From assembly GCA_007694165.1 (NCBI GenBank), contig RECE01000237.1, positions 1-36,462 of the forward strand: a stretch of 36,462 nt of DNA, in the 5' to 3' direction. The notes under the pieces are model-generated. The model did no database searches. It was not told the DNA's origin and saw only the letters and a program-made list of their open reading frames with translations. Every line of letters begins with the position of its first letter. The stretch's first letter is position 1. Below, one piece after another: positions 6,200-15,030 of this stretch. Made by a program: the position numbers and the translations under genes. Source of the DNA: Bacteroidota bacterium (GTDB taxonomy: Bacteria; Bacteroidota; Bacteroidia; Bacteroidales; UBA7960).

Positions 6200-8146
6200 A
6201 TGACAAACAAAGCCAACACACAAAGAGAGATCATCAAAAAATCGCATCAGAGATGTGAAGAGTATGGTGTAAACAAAGAGCAGATTTTTCCCAGCAGAAT
6301 TTTAAAGGGCAATGAGGTTTCTACCCATCTGGCCCGCAATGAATACCTGCTGAAAATTGCCATTCCCTTCATGGAAATCATTCATGAGTCGGTTGCCAAC
6401 TCAGGCTTTTTCATCCTGCTGACTGACAATGAGGGGTGCATTCTTCGTGCTGTGGGAGATCCTGAAATCATTGCCGAATCGGAAAAGCTCAACATGGTGA
6501 TTGGGGCCTATATGCATGAGAAAAACATTGGCACCAATGCCATGGGTACTGCCATCAGCGAAAATCAGCCCATACAGGTAACAGCGGCAGAGCACTTTAT
6601 TTCTGCCTACCACCGATGGACCTGCTCTGCGGCCCCCATTCACAACAACAAGGGAGAAATCATCGGGAGCCTGAACCTTACCGGAGAAAGCCGCATGGTG
6701 CATCCCCACACGCTGGGACTGGTAGTTGCTGCTGTGAGGGCAATCGAAAATCAAATCAAAGCAGATCAGGCCCAGGACAAACTCAATGAAGCATTTTCCT
6801 ACATGAAATCCATAGTGGAATCCGTTTCATCGGGCATAATGGCCCTGGATATAAATGGCAATATCAAGACCATCAACAACTGGGCAGCATCTATGCTCAA
6901 CCTTAAAAAGGAAAAATTTATCAACCATCCCATAGACAAATTGCTTCCCCACTGGAAAGATATTATTGAACGATTTAAAAGAGGTGAAACTTACATGGAC
7001 ATGGAAACCACCTTTTCTTTCAATGGAAACAAGGAACGATATGACCTGAGTGCTTATCCCATTCTTGACACCCAACAGCAAATCATCGGGATGGTATTGG
7101 TGATAAAAGGTATGCAGAAAATCTTCAACCTTGTAAACAAGTATACCGGAATGCGGGCCCATTACAATTTTGATGACATTATAGGTGAAAATCCAGAGTT
7201 TGGCCAGGTTATCGATCATGCCGAAAAAATATCAGGTTCTACTTCCACTGTTTTGTTGATGGGTGAAAGCGGAACCGGCAAAGAGCTTATCGCACAGAGC
7301 ATACACAATGCCAGTCCGCGGCGCAATTCGGTTTTCATTGCTGTAAACTGTGGCGCGCTTCCTAAAGACCTTATCGAAAGTGAGTTGTTTGGTTACGAAG
7401 AGGGTGCTTTCACCGGCTCCAAAAAAGGAGGACATGCCGGTAAATTTGAGCTGGCCAACGGGGGTACCATTTTCCTGGACGAAATAGGAGAAATGCCGCT
7501 CGATATGCAGGTCAACCTGTTGAGGGTATTGCAGGAAGGATATGTTACCCGGATTGGAGGTTCCAAAAACATCCATGTGAATGTAAGGGTGATCGCCGCC
7601 ACCAAAAAGAACCTTATCGAAGAGCTCAAGAAAGGAACCTTCCGCGAGGACCTTTTTTACAGGCTCAGCGTTATCCCCCTGTTTATTCCTCCCCTGAGGG
7701 AACGGGGAAAGGACAAAAAAACCCTTTTTGACTATTTCCTCAAAGTGAAGGCCCAGAAACTTAACAAACCTATGCCCCGGATTTCGCAGCAGTTGATTGA
7801 TCAAATAATGAAATACGATTGGCCCGGGAATGTGAGGGAACTTGAAAACTATGTTGAAAACATTGTCAACTTCAACGGAAACAGCAGCTACAATATCATC
7901 AATCCACCCAAAGACAATGGCGCACATTTTGAATCCCCGGTGCTGAATTTCGACAGAATGGGAAATAATGACACCATTCGACAGGAAGATGATTTTAATT
8001 TTACCCTTGAAGAGCTTGAAAAGCAAACCATTAAAGAGTGTTTTCACCGAATGGATGGAAACGTGTCGCTGGTGAGCCGAAAACTGGGAATCAGCCGTAC
8101 TACGCTGTATTCAAAAATGAGAAAATACAAACTGGAGGCGAATTAA
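6200..8146 (+). CDS. AcoR-type sigma-54-dependent transcriptional activator
   Basis: This 648-residue enhancer-binding protein has an N-terminal GAF-like sensor (about 60-190; MGTAISENQPIQV and WTCSAAPIH are AcoR-like), a PAS domain (about 200-310), a AAA+ domain and a C-terminal Fis-type HTH (about 600-645, NVSLVSRKLGISRTTLYSK). The AAA+ domain has Walker A GESGTGKE (355-362), the sigma-54 contact loop GAFTGS (402-407; the usual final Ala is Ser) and Walker B with D427 and E428. It would remodel sigma-54 RNA polymerase in response to a small ligand, perhaps an aldehyde, acid or related metabolite. Its place beside AOR and a sigma-54-like promoter suggests it activates AOR. The ligand is unknown. 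Confidence 0.88.
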   Translation: MTNKANTQREIIKKSHQRCEEYGVNKEQIFPSRILKGNEVSTHLARNEYLLKIAIPFMEIIHESVANSGFFILLTDNEGCILRAVGDPEIIAESEKLNMVIGAYMHEKNIGTNAMGTAISENQPIQVTAAEHFISAYHRWTCSAAPIHNNKGEIIGSLNLTGESRMVHPHTLGLVVAAVRAIENQIKADQAQDKLNEAFSYMKSIVESVSSGIMALDINGNIKTINNWAASMLNLKKEKFINHPIDKLLPHWKDIIERFKRGETYMDMETTFSFNGNKERYDLSAYPILDTQQQIIGMVLVIKGMQKIFNLVNKYTGMRAHYNFDDIIGENPEFGQVIDHAEKISGSTSTVLLMGESGTGKELIAQSIHNASPRRNSVFIAVNCGALPKDLIESELFGYEEGAFTGSKKGGHAGKFELANGGTIFLDEIGEMPLDMQVNLLRVLQEGYVTRIGGSKNIHVNVRVIAATKKNLIEELKKGTFREDLFYRLSVIPLFIPPLRERGKDKKTLFDYFLKVKAQKLNKPMPRISQQLIDQIMKYDWPGNVRELENYVENIVNFNGNSSYNIINPPKDNGAHFESPVLNFDRMGNNDTIRQEDDFNFTLEELEKQTIKECFHRMDGNVSLVSRKLGISRTTLYSKMRKYKLEAN

Positions 8147-8221
8147 TTTGAAGGGACCTGGTTTTCATGCTACCCTGCAGAAGAAGAGTGCATGCTAAAA
8201 TATCACACCGCAGGTTGTTTA

Positions 8222-9448
8222 TCAGCCACGGGTAATGGATTTGTAAATGGAATCATATTGATTGACACCATCGTCGAGGTTAAAGATAGTAACTGCCTTT
8301 TGTCTTATTTCGGTGGGGCTTAGCTTAAGCACGGTTTCCATGCGCTCTATGGCCAGGTTAAACTGTTCTTCAGAAAAATCCTTTAGCACAAGTCCGGCCT
8401 TTTCATCGGAAAAAAGCATATCGGTATCTCCCACACCGGTATTGCAAATCAAGGGCAATCCCATACTCATTATCTCTGCCTGTTTGGTAGGGCTGCTCGC
8501 TCTTTTGGAAAACACCGGCCTGATAAAGAAGATGGAGACAGCAGAAAGAGAAAGATAAAGAGGCACCAACTTTCTGGGTGCACGGGCTACTATAATATCC
8601 GATTCGTCAATACCGTGCAAACGGGCCTTCTTCATGATAAAATCAGGATGATCTCCTGAAATAAACAAAAAGCGGGCATTGGCAAATCTGGCTTTCAGCT
8701 TTTTATAAAACAGCAGCATTTCATCGGTCATATACCAGGTGCCCGTTGAACCCAGGTAAGAAATGATAAAATCGTCCTGCTGAATTCCCAGTTCACTTTT
8801 TAGTGCAAGACCTTTCTCAACGTCGACATTATCGCGCGAAAAAAAACGGGTATCAACACAACAGGGTATTACAGTTGTTTTGGCCGCTATTTCTTGTCCA
8901 AACAATTCTTTAATTACACCTTTGCCATTATGCGTAAGACTCACCACTGCATCGGCATGGGTAAAAAACTCCTTTTCTTTTCCCTTGAAATAATTGTAAA
9001 TATACTCGTAAATGGGGTTATTCAGGTTCCACATATCACCTTCGATGCGCTCATTGGCCCAGAAACCACGCATATCAAAAACAAATTTCACATTGTGCCT
9101 GAGCTTTAAGTCAAGCCCGGCAAGCGCAGCAATGTAGCTGCGACAATGCACTACATCAAACTTTTCTTTGCGATGAAGCTTTCGGGAAAGTTGTTTGATT
9201 TTCAGTACATCAAGCACTTTGGAAATCCAGGGAGGGCGGGTAGAAAAGGATAGCGGACTCCAGGAAATATTGTTCTCTTTAAGAATCTGTTCCACCTCAA
9301 GGGTTTCTTCCCTGGGGATTTGCTTCTTCTCACAACTGATGATATGTATCGTATGACCTTTGGCTGACAACCCCACCAGGTAGGGAATAACCTGAGAACG
9401 ACCAAGTGCATCAGTCATACCATCATAAGACACATACAATACCTTCAT
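8222..9448 (-). CDS. Family 4 glycosyltransferase
   Basis: This 408-residue protein has a GT-B fold of GT4 type. The N-terminal half begins MKVLYVSYDGMTDALGRSQ and has the glycine-rich acceptor-side loop. The C-terminal half carries IISYLGSTGTWYMTDEM and the nucleotide-sugar region (PTKQAEIMSMGLPLICNTG, with the conserved Glu of the E-x7-E type motif). It transfers a sugar from a nucleotide donor to a glycan or lipid at the cytoplasmic membrane, probably for surface polysaccharide. It stands alone between convergent and divergent genes, so no pathway can be assigned. A TAnnTTTG element (TATTTTTG, minus strand, 9524-9517) lies about 70 nt upstream. Donor and acceptor are unknown. Confidence 0.85.
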   Translation of the reverse strand: MKVLYVSYDGMTDALGRSQVIPYLVGLSAKGHTIHIISCEKKQIPREETLEVEQILKENNISWSPLSFSTRPPWISKVLDVLKIKQLSRKLHRKEKFDVVHCRSYIAALAGLDLKLRHNVKFVFDMRGFWANERIEGDMWNLNNPIYEYIYNYFKGKEKEFFTHADAVVSLTHNGKGVIKELFGQEIAAKTTVIPCCVDTRFFSRDNVDVEKGLALKSELGIQQDDFIISYLGSTGTWYMTDEMLLFYKKLKARFANARFLFISGDHPDFIMKKARLHGIDESDIIVARAPRKLVPLYLSLSAVSIFFIRPVFSKRASSPTKQAEIMSMGLPLICNTGVGDTDMLFSDEKAGLVLKDFSEEQFNLAIERMETVLKLSPTEIRQKAVTIFNLDDGVNQYDSIYKSITRG

Positions 9449-9766
9449 TCCATAAAATAATTATATCCCGGAAATTACTCTGCACATATAGGAAATATCT
9501 GCCTGCTAAAATCCATCAAAAATAAACAACTTTTACCATACATTGCCGATTTTATGCATGCAATTGCATCTATATTAATGACAGAAAAATTATAACATAA
9601 ATTTAACATCTGGCTGATCTTGATGAAGCACGCTGTTGATCAATCCTTTACATAAACCTTTTTCAGAATTTGAAACATTCGTTTATTAATGTAATGATTT
9701 TTTAATAACAATGGTTTATATTTGCAAGTGGGACACTTGATTATATTCATTTAAAGAAGCTTTGTT
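9449..9766. other. Intergenic region upstream of the GT4 and small genes
   Basis: This AT-rich interval has no gene. It holds a 12-bp perfect palindrome ATGCAATTGCAT (9558-9569), a minus-strand TAnnTTTG element for the glycosyltransferase (9524-9517) and a plus-strand TATATTTG element (9717-9724) for the small gene. No clear -33 partner is seen for either. Confidence 0.45.
9717..9724 (+). promoter_or_regulatory. Candidate -7 promoter element for the 58-codon gene
   Basis: TATATTTG is a perfect TAnnTTTG match 43 nt upstream of the ATG at 9767. The -33 position lacks a clear TTTG. Confidence 0.4.
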
Positions 9767-9943
9767 ATGAGCATATTAAAAAAGAATACACTAAGACTGA
9801 AAGCACATTTTCGAAGAAATTTTGTGGGAAAAACAATTTCCCACCAGCTTCTGTTTAGAAAGCTAACCAGAGAAAACAAAGAACAAAGAGCCAACATGGA
9901 GATGTGGGAGAATTACCTAAACTTTACACGGCTCGATTTTTAG
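9767..9943 (+). CDS. Small basic protein of unknown function, 58 aa
   Basis: The ATG at 9767 opens a 58-codon frame ending with TAG at 9941-9943. The protein starts MSILKKNTLRLKAHFRRNF and is rich in Lys and Arg over the first 45 residues, ending in an aromatic/acidic tail (MEMWENYLNFTRLDF). There is no signal peptide, membrane segment or known domain that I recognise. A Bacteroidota -7 element lies at a suitable distance upstream, and the frame fills part of an otherwise empty 830-nt gap, which supports it being real. Chance occurrence cannot be excluded from one sequence. Confidence 0.5.
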   Translation: MSILKKNTLRLKAHFRRNFVGKTISHQLLFRKLTRENKEQRANMEMWENYLNFTRLDF

Positions 9944-10279
9944 TCCGCAAAGATCCTGAAATTATTTGGGAGCCTTGAAAAATACACCAGTCAGATTGTC
10001 CGGTTAATAACCGATAAAAAATCAGCTGGGTGTTTTTTAAGGCTTTTGCATTTATTTAAACTACAGTTAATGTACATTTCGTAATATTGCAAAAGCAAAC
10101 ATCAGGATATACCCTAAACATTTAAATGATTGAACCGTTGAAGTAATGAATTAAACATATACCATCTTAAAGGATTCAGTAACTGGTGATACGCAACCCC
10201 ATAATTATAAGAACATATAAATTGAAACTATAAAGCAACAGATAATTTACCGAAAATCTTACCCTAAATTTACAACAAC
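9944..10279. other. Intergenic region upstream of the alkaline phosphatase
   Basis: This 336-nt AT-rich stretch has no gene. It contains a 9-bp inverted repeat GCTTTTGCA (10042-10050) / TGCAAAAGC (10088-10096) with a 37-nt spacer. The sequence TACATTTC in the spacer is one base off the -7 consensus. No firm promoter can be named. Confidence 0.4.
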
Positions 10280-11737
10280 ATGAAAATCAACAATTTTAAC
10301 AGCGTTACTTTTTGGATAGTCTTATTTACGCTGTTCATTGCATCCTGTAACCTGTCAGGCCAGACAGATGAACAACACGTTCCCAACCCTAAAAACATCA
10401 TTGTTTTTGTGAGTGACGGGATGGGATTTGAACATCTTCGGGCGACCAATTTTTATAATCATGGTCAGGATAACGCCCAGGCATTCCAGCAGGAAGATTG
10501 GATAAAATTTGCCATGGCAACCTATTCTTCCGTAACTTCCACAAGGGGTGGTGATACCATTTTCAGCACCGGATACAACCCCCGCATGGCATCTCTGGAT
10601 CCGGGCTATATCAAGAATGACTACACGGATTCGGGAGCAGCAGCCACCAGTCTTTCCACAGCCAAAAAATCATACAACGGATCTATTGGTATCGGCCTCA
10701 AAGGGGACACACTCACCCATATGAGCCAGGCAGCCAAAGCTCTGGGCAAAGCTACCGGAATCGTTTCCAGCGTGCCTCTGAGCCATGCCACACCTGCAGG
10801 GTTTGTAGCCCACAACGAACACAGAAACAATTATGCGCAAATAGCCCAATACATGTTTTTCCACACAGCAACCGATGTAATCATGGCCCCGGGCAACCCC
10901 GATTTTGACGATAATGGCCAGCTTGTTGAAGGCAATCCCCGCTATGTGGGTGGACAAGAAGTATGGGACTTGCTCAAAGCCAATGACAACAGAACTGTTT
11001 TCGGCACTACAGAGGCTACCTTTCGGGTGCAGGATGCTACCGGAAACGGCCAACCCGACCCCTGGACCCTCATCCAGACCCGCGAAGAATTCCAGCAAAT
11101 GGCCAGCGGAAGAACGCCCCGCAGAGTATTGGGTGTACCCCAGGTGCATGCTACCCTGCAACAAGGCCGTGATGCAGTTAAAGGACATACTTTGCCCTTC
11201 CAGACTCCGTTCAACGAGAATGTACCCACCCTGGAAGAAATGACCAAAGCTGCTATCAATGTGCTGAACCAGAACTCCAATGGTTTCTTTGTGATGGTGG
11301 AAGGTGGTGCTGTTGACTGGGCAAGTCATAACAATGATTCTGCAAGAATGATTGAAGAACAGACAGATTTTAACAATGCAGTAAAAGCTGCCATTGAATG
11401 GGTGGAAAAGCATAGCAGCTGGGAAGAAACCCTGATCATTGTTACCAGCGACCATGAATGTGGCTATCTCACTGGTCCCGGCAAACCAGACCCCATCTAC
11501 GGACCTGTCACCAATAACGGACAAGGCAATTTACCGGGTATGCAATGGCACTACGGCAGCCATACCAACGTACTGGTACCCTTCTTTGCCAAAGGCACCG
11601 GAGCAGAATTGTTCAACCTGGTAGCAAGACAAACCGATCCGCAATACGGCCCCTTTATTGAAAACACCGACATGGCAAGCCTGGTATTTCTCATGTGGGG
11701 AAAACCGGAAATAAGGGTGCATAAGATGAATAAGTAG
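10280..11737 (+). CDS. Alkaline phosphatase, lipoprotein
   Basis: This 485-residue enzyme hydrolyses phosphomonoesters outside the cytoplasm. A lipoprotein signal peptide ends in FIASC with C23 as the lipidated Cys. Metal-binding SDGMG (about 55-59), the phosphorylated Ser motif YTDSGAAATS (S118), VEGGAVDWASHNND, TSDHECGYL and HYGSHTNV give the full set of alkaline phosphatase metal ligands in the normal order. Length is typical. It stands alone and is convergent with the amylase gene across a bidirectional terminator, so it is not part of the starch operon. The family call is firm. Phosphate control is plausible, but no Pho box is recognisable. Confidence 0.92.
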   Translation: MKINNFNSVTFWIVLFTLFIASCNLSGQTDEQHVPNPKNIIVFVSDGMGFEHLRATNFYNHGQDNAQAFQQEDWIKFAMATYSSVTSTRGGDTIFSTGYNPRMASLDPGYIKNDYTDSGAAATSLSTAKKSYNGSIGIGLKGDTLTHMSQAAKALGKATGIVSSVPLSHATPAGFVAHNEHRNNYAQIAQYMFFHTATDVIMAPGNPDFDDNGQLVEGNPRYVGGQEVWDLLKANDNRTVFGTTEATFRVQDATGNGQPDPWTLIQTREEFQQMASGRTPRRVLGVPQVHATLQQGRDAVKGHTLPFQTPFNENVPTLEEMTKAAINVLNQNSNGFFVMVEGGAVDWASHNNDSARMIEEQTDFNNAVKAAIEWVEKHSSWEETLIIVTSDHECGYLTGPGKPDPIYGPVTNNGQGNLPGMQWHYGSHTNVLVPFFAKGTGAELFNLVARQTDPQYGPFIENTDMASLVFLMWGKPEIRVHKMNK

Positions 11738-11763
11738 CGCTTTTAGTTCTATGATAACATTAC

Positions 11764-11792
11764 AAAAAAGGAGGTTTGCGCCTCCTTTTTTT
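11764..11792. terminator. Bidirectional intrinsic terminator
   Basis: AAAAAAGGAGG and CCTCCTTTTTT flank a short loop (TTTGCG), giving a stem with a T-run in both directions. It lies between the convergent phosphatase and amylase genes and serves both. Confidence 0.85.
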
Positions 11793-11796
11793 GTTA

Positions 11797-13659
11797 TCAC
11801 CTAAGCTCAAGCACCAAAGCAGATTTAGCAGGCAACCGCCATTCCTGACCGAAGGAAAGAACTTCACCATTCAGTACATTATTTGCCCTGGTAAATGCTC
11901 CTGTTATCTCCTCAAAGCGTGCCAGACTTAATTTTTCTTCGGATTTGTTATTATTGATTACCACCATTACCGTTTCATCCTCATTGTAGCGAAAGTAAAC
12001 GTAAACATTGTTTTCAGGAACAAAATGCTTTAACTTTCCATAATGCAACACAGGCTTACTCTTTCGGTAGTTAAGCAATTGCGATAAATAATCCACAATT
12101 TCGTTTTGCTCTTTCGTTCGTCCCTCTCTTGTGAAAGCATTGACAGAATCATCGGGCCAGCCTCCTGGAAACGGAACCCTCATAATTCCATGTCCGTCAT
12201 GCTCGTAGGCAGATTCAAGTGTTTCAAAACCGGAATAGAATTGAGGAATTCCTCGTGTGGTAGTCAGAAATGCCATGGCAAGTTTCAGGTTGTCGATATT
12301 GTCACCCAGACGTGTAAAAATCCTGTCTGTATCATGGTTATCACCAAACACTATAAGGTGATGATGGTCTGCATAAAGAAAATCCTGGGCTATAACATTA
12401 TAAATGCGCGTCATGCCGCTATCCCATCCATGTTCTTCTGTAAATGCTTTTGCCAAAGCATCGTATAACGGAAAGTCGAAAACAGTGGGAATATGTGAAT
12501 CGTAGCCGTCATACTGCTCTCTGCCTCCCTGAAAATAGGCACTAAAGGGGGGTAAAACATGCCATTGTTCACCAACAATATTAAATTGGGGAAACTCTTT
12601 CAAAATTTCAAAAGCCCAGCGAGCCATAAATTCCTTGTCGACAAAAGGCTGCGTATCCATTCTTATTCCGCCTATGCCTGAATATTCGACCCACCAGATG
12701 CTGTTCTGGATAAGATAGTCGGCAAGCAACCTGTTGTTATGGTTGAGGTCGGGCATATTGGTATCAAACCAGCCATGATTCATTCTGATGAAATCGGAAT
12801 TTGCAACATGGGGATCCACCAGGGTTGTCATGGGATAAGCAGTGCGCGTAAACTCGGGCCAGTGGTGAATCCAGTCTTCCGAAGGAAGGTCATTCATCCA
12901 CCAATGGTAATGCCCGCAATGATTCAACACCATATCCTTAATTATTCTTACCCCTTTCTCACTTGCAGTATTAATGAGATGGACAAAATCCTGATTGCTT
13001 CCAAAACGAGGATCTATGTTATAGAAATCTGTTATGGCATATCCATGATAAGAATAACGAGGCTGGTTGTTTTCCAGTAACGGATTTATCCAGATGGCGG
13101 TAAACCCCATATCCGCAATATGATCAAGATGATTAACAATCCCCTGGATATCGCCCCCCTGACGTGCATTGGGGTTTTCCCGGTTTACGTTTTCAAGCAT
13201 ATGGGGTAAATTATCCAGGACGGGATTCCCATTGGCAAACCGGTCGGGCATAAGCAGGTAGATGGCATCAGAAGCATCAAACCCTTTATGATATTCTGCC
13301 CGGTCTTTTCTTTGCTTCAATGGATAATTGTAGGTGTAAACAGTTTCCTGATTCCTGAGGAAATTGAGATCAAAGCTACCTGACAGGGCACTTTGGATAT
13401 CCAGGTAAATAAAAAGATAATTGGGACTCTCCACAGATACAACTTCACGAATGGTTACTCCGGGAAAATCAACATGCACACGTGTATTTGCAATATTCTC
13501 GCCATAGGCCATGATTTGCAATTCTGTGTTATTCATGCCTGCCCACCAGAAAGGAGGCTCTATTTTCTCCGGTGACTTTTGGGTCATTCCATGCGCAGAC
13601 AAAGTAATGACCAAAACAAAAAACAGCGTAGCTCTTCTGATTCTTTGAATTTTTTTCAT
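11797..13659 (-). CDS. GH13 alpha-amylase / neopullulanase-like enzyme
   Basis: This 620-residue glycoside hydrolase family 13 enzyme cleaves alpha-1,4-glucans or maltodextrins. It has a type I signal peptide (MKKIQRIRRATLFFVLVITL), an N-terminal beta-sandwich like that of cyclomaltodextrinases (about 35-120), a TIM barrel with region I DMVLNH and a C-terminal beta domain. The catalytic residues are D335 (GGIRMD, nucleophile), E364 (VGEQW, acid/base) and D443 (DNHDTD). No lipobox is seen, so the likely site is the periplasm, as for SusA. The frame extends upstream to 13719, but the signal peptide fits the ATG at 13659. It is last in the sus-like operon, after a terminator-like hairpin. Confidence 0.9.
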   Translation of the reverse strand: MKKIQRIRRATLFFVLVITLSAHGMTQKSPEKIEPPFWWAGMNNTELQIMAYGENIANTRVHVDFPGVTIREVVSVESPNYLFIYLDIQSALSGSFDLNFLRNQETVYTYNYPLKQRKDRAEYHKGFDASDAIYLLMPDRFANGNPVLDNLPHMLENVNRENPNARQGGDIQGIVNHLDHIADMGFTAIWINPLLENNQPRYSYHGYAITDFYNIDPRFGSNQDFVHLINTASEKGVRIIKDMVLNHCGHYHWWMNDLPSEDWIHHWPEFTRTAYPMTTLVDPHVANSDFIRMNHGWFDTNMPDLNHNNRLLADYLIQNSIWWVEYSGIGGIRMDTQPFVDKEFMARWAFEILKEFPQFNIVGEQWHVLPPFSAYFQGGREQYDGYDSHIPTVFDFPLYDALAKAFTEEHGWDSGMTRIYNVIAQDFLYADHHHLIVFGDNHDTDRIFTRLGDNIDNLKLAMAFLTTTRGIPQFYSGFETLESAYEHDGHGIMRVPFPGGWPDDSVNAFTREGRTKEQNEIVDYLSQLLNYRKSKPVLHYGKLKHFVPENNVYVYFRYNEDETVMVVINNNKSEEKLSLARFEEITGAFTRANNVLNGEVLSFGQEWRLPAKSALVLELR

Positions 13660-13718
13660 GTTTTCCAGATAATTGATTGATTGTTTTTCAGAAAAAACAG
13701 CACATAAACGCAAAAACA

Positions 13719-13750
13719 AGCCCCCGAACGCCTAATACGATCGGGGGCTT
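13719..13750 (-). terminator. Terminator/attenuator between susE and the amylase gene
   Basis: GCCCCCGA (13719-13726) and TCGGGGGC (13740-13747) form an 8-bp GC-rich stem with a 13-nt loop. On the minus strand it is followed by TTGTTTTTG. Read-through or a separate promoter would be needed for the amylase gene. Confidence 0.7.
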
Positions 13751-13773
13751 TGGGTATTTACATCAAGAACACC

Positions 13774-14829
13774 TTAGTTCTTGATTAACTCATACCTTGG
13801 AACAAGTTTATAAAGATCAAGAATAATCGTGTAATTGCCAGCTTCCGGAACAGGAATATCAGCTCCTCCCTGAACAAGAGTTCCATCATCAGGAGTATTG
13901 GCACCATAGTTAATGTCCCAGGCGCCATTGGCTCTCCATTTAAACATATCACCTTCTACAAAGTCCAGGGTAACGGTAAAGACCTTTGCATCATTATCCC
14001 ATGTGAGGGGTTCGTCAGCAGCCCAGGCGTTGAAAGTACCGATAAGAGCATAATTACGAACCTGAGGACTCCATGTGAGTTCTTCGGTATTAACAGTCAT
14101 GTAATACGTGCCAGTCTCTTCAACAGAAAGGTTACTTGCACCGGCATCAGTATCAAGGATACCTTCTCCTCCGAATCCATAGTTGGGTCCATCCCAGTTG
14201 GGTTGTCCTGTAAACTTGAATTCAAGGCTGGTAACATCAGCCGGGAAGTGAACATACCCTTTATATATATCATTGCTGGTGGGAGAATACACATTAGGTG
14301 CTGTTGCAGGGCTCCATCCCTGGTAAGCTCCGGGTACCCAAAGAACTGATACATCTGGTTCAACTGGATCTTCAGATTCAAATGGAGTAAGAGATGCTGT
14401 AACCGGATCAGAATGCAACATTGTCCCGTTATCCTCAACAGAAATAAAAGAACTTACCATAAATTGAAAATCGGCAGCAACATCAGCTTCAAAACCCAGA
14501 TTGATTAACCTGTTGTTGAGCGAATTTACGGTAATATTGTAGGTAGTGCCTTCTGTTGCCGTCAGGATAGTAAGCAGGGTATCTGCGTGCATGAAATGCA
14601 AGCGGTAAGTAGGAGAAGGAAGATTCAGTGGTCCATAATCAGCTTCAGTCCATGAAATGACAAGGGTATCTGTGGCATGGTCTTCATGCAGCACAAGATG
14701 GCTAAGATCACCAACAACGGGAGCAACGCTTTGTGTAAGATCAAGCGTTACTTTGTCGTCATCTTTTTCACAGGAAACCCAAACCAGGGTCACCATGAAA
14801 ATTGCGAGAATATATGTTATTTTTTTCAT
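13774..14829 (-). CDS. susE: SusE-like starch-binding outer-membrane lipoprotein
   Basis: This 351-residue surface lipoprotein has a lipobox ending VWVSC (C20). The first half is the SusE-type immunoglobulin-like domain (about 25-150). Two carbohydrate-binding modules follow, about 160-255 (VLWVPGAYQGWSP) and about 256-351 (YALIGTFNAWAADEP). Both start with the motif typical of the SusE/SusF starch-binding modules. It probably holds starch at the cell surface for the SusCD complex encoded upstream. The start codon lies inside a 40-nt motif repeated at 590-629. No separate SusF is present. Confidence 0.85.
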   Translation of the reverse strand: MKKITYILAIFMVTLVWVSCEKDDDKVTLDLTQSVAPVVGDLSHLVLHEDHATDTLVISWTEADYGPLNLPSPTYRLHFMHADTLLTILTATEGTTYNITVNSLNNRLINLGFEADVAADFQFMVSSFISVEDNGTMLHSDPVTASLTPFESEDPVEPDVSVLWVPGAYQGWSPATAPNVYSPTSNDIYKGYVHFPADVTSLEFKFTGQPNWDGPNYGFGGEGILDTDAGASNLSVEETGTYYMTVNTEELTWSPQVRNYALIGTFNAWAADEPLTWDNDAKVFTVTLDFVEGDMFKWRANGAWDINYGANTPDDGTLVQGGADIPVPEAGNYTIILDLYKLVPRYELIKN

Positions 14830-14863
14830 CTGTTTATATATATTTTTTAATGGTCAGATGGAA
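14825..14863. repeat. 40-nt motif, copy 2, covering the susE start
   Basis: The inverted pair TTCATCTG (14825-14832) / CAGATGGAA (14855-14863) has a 22-nt AT-rich spacer. The segment 14844-14863 is identical over 20 bases to 610-629. The start codon (14829-14827) sits in one arm, so a hairpin would hide it. Confidence 0.6.
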
Positions 14864-14980
14864 GTTACATCTTTTTTATACTAATTTATTGTTAATAACT
14901 TAAACAAGCATTCTTAATTACAAAAACATTTCACTGGTTTTTATTCCAAAGAGCTTGTTTTCCTGATGGTTTCAGAAAGA

Positions 14981-15014
14981 TGGATTTGCTTACAGTAAGA
15001 TATAAGCAAACCCA
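14981..15014 (-). other. Intergenic hairpin after susD
   Basis: TGGaTTTGCTTA (14981-14992) pairs with TAAGCAAAcCCA (15003-15014), 11 of 12 positions, around a 10-nt loop. It starts 17 nt after the susD stop. There is no T-run, so it is more likely a 3'-end stabilising or processing element than a terminator. Confidence 0.5.
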
Positions 15015-15030
15015 TTCTCTGATTTAATTA

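Noticed and set aside
9558-9569. Perfect palindrome ATGCAATTGCAT as an operator
   Set aside because: It occurs once, fits no known regulator in the window, and a 12-bp palindrome is not rare in AT-rich DNA.
10042-10096. Inverted repeat GCTTTTGCA/TGCAAAAGC before the phosphatase
   Set aside because: Nine AT-rich base pairs with a 37-nt spacer in an AT-rich region are weak evidence; kept only as a note.
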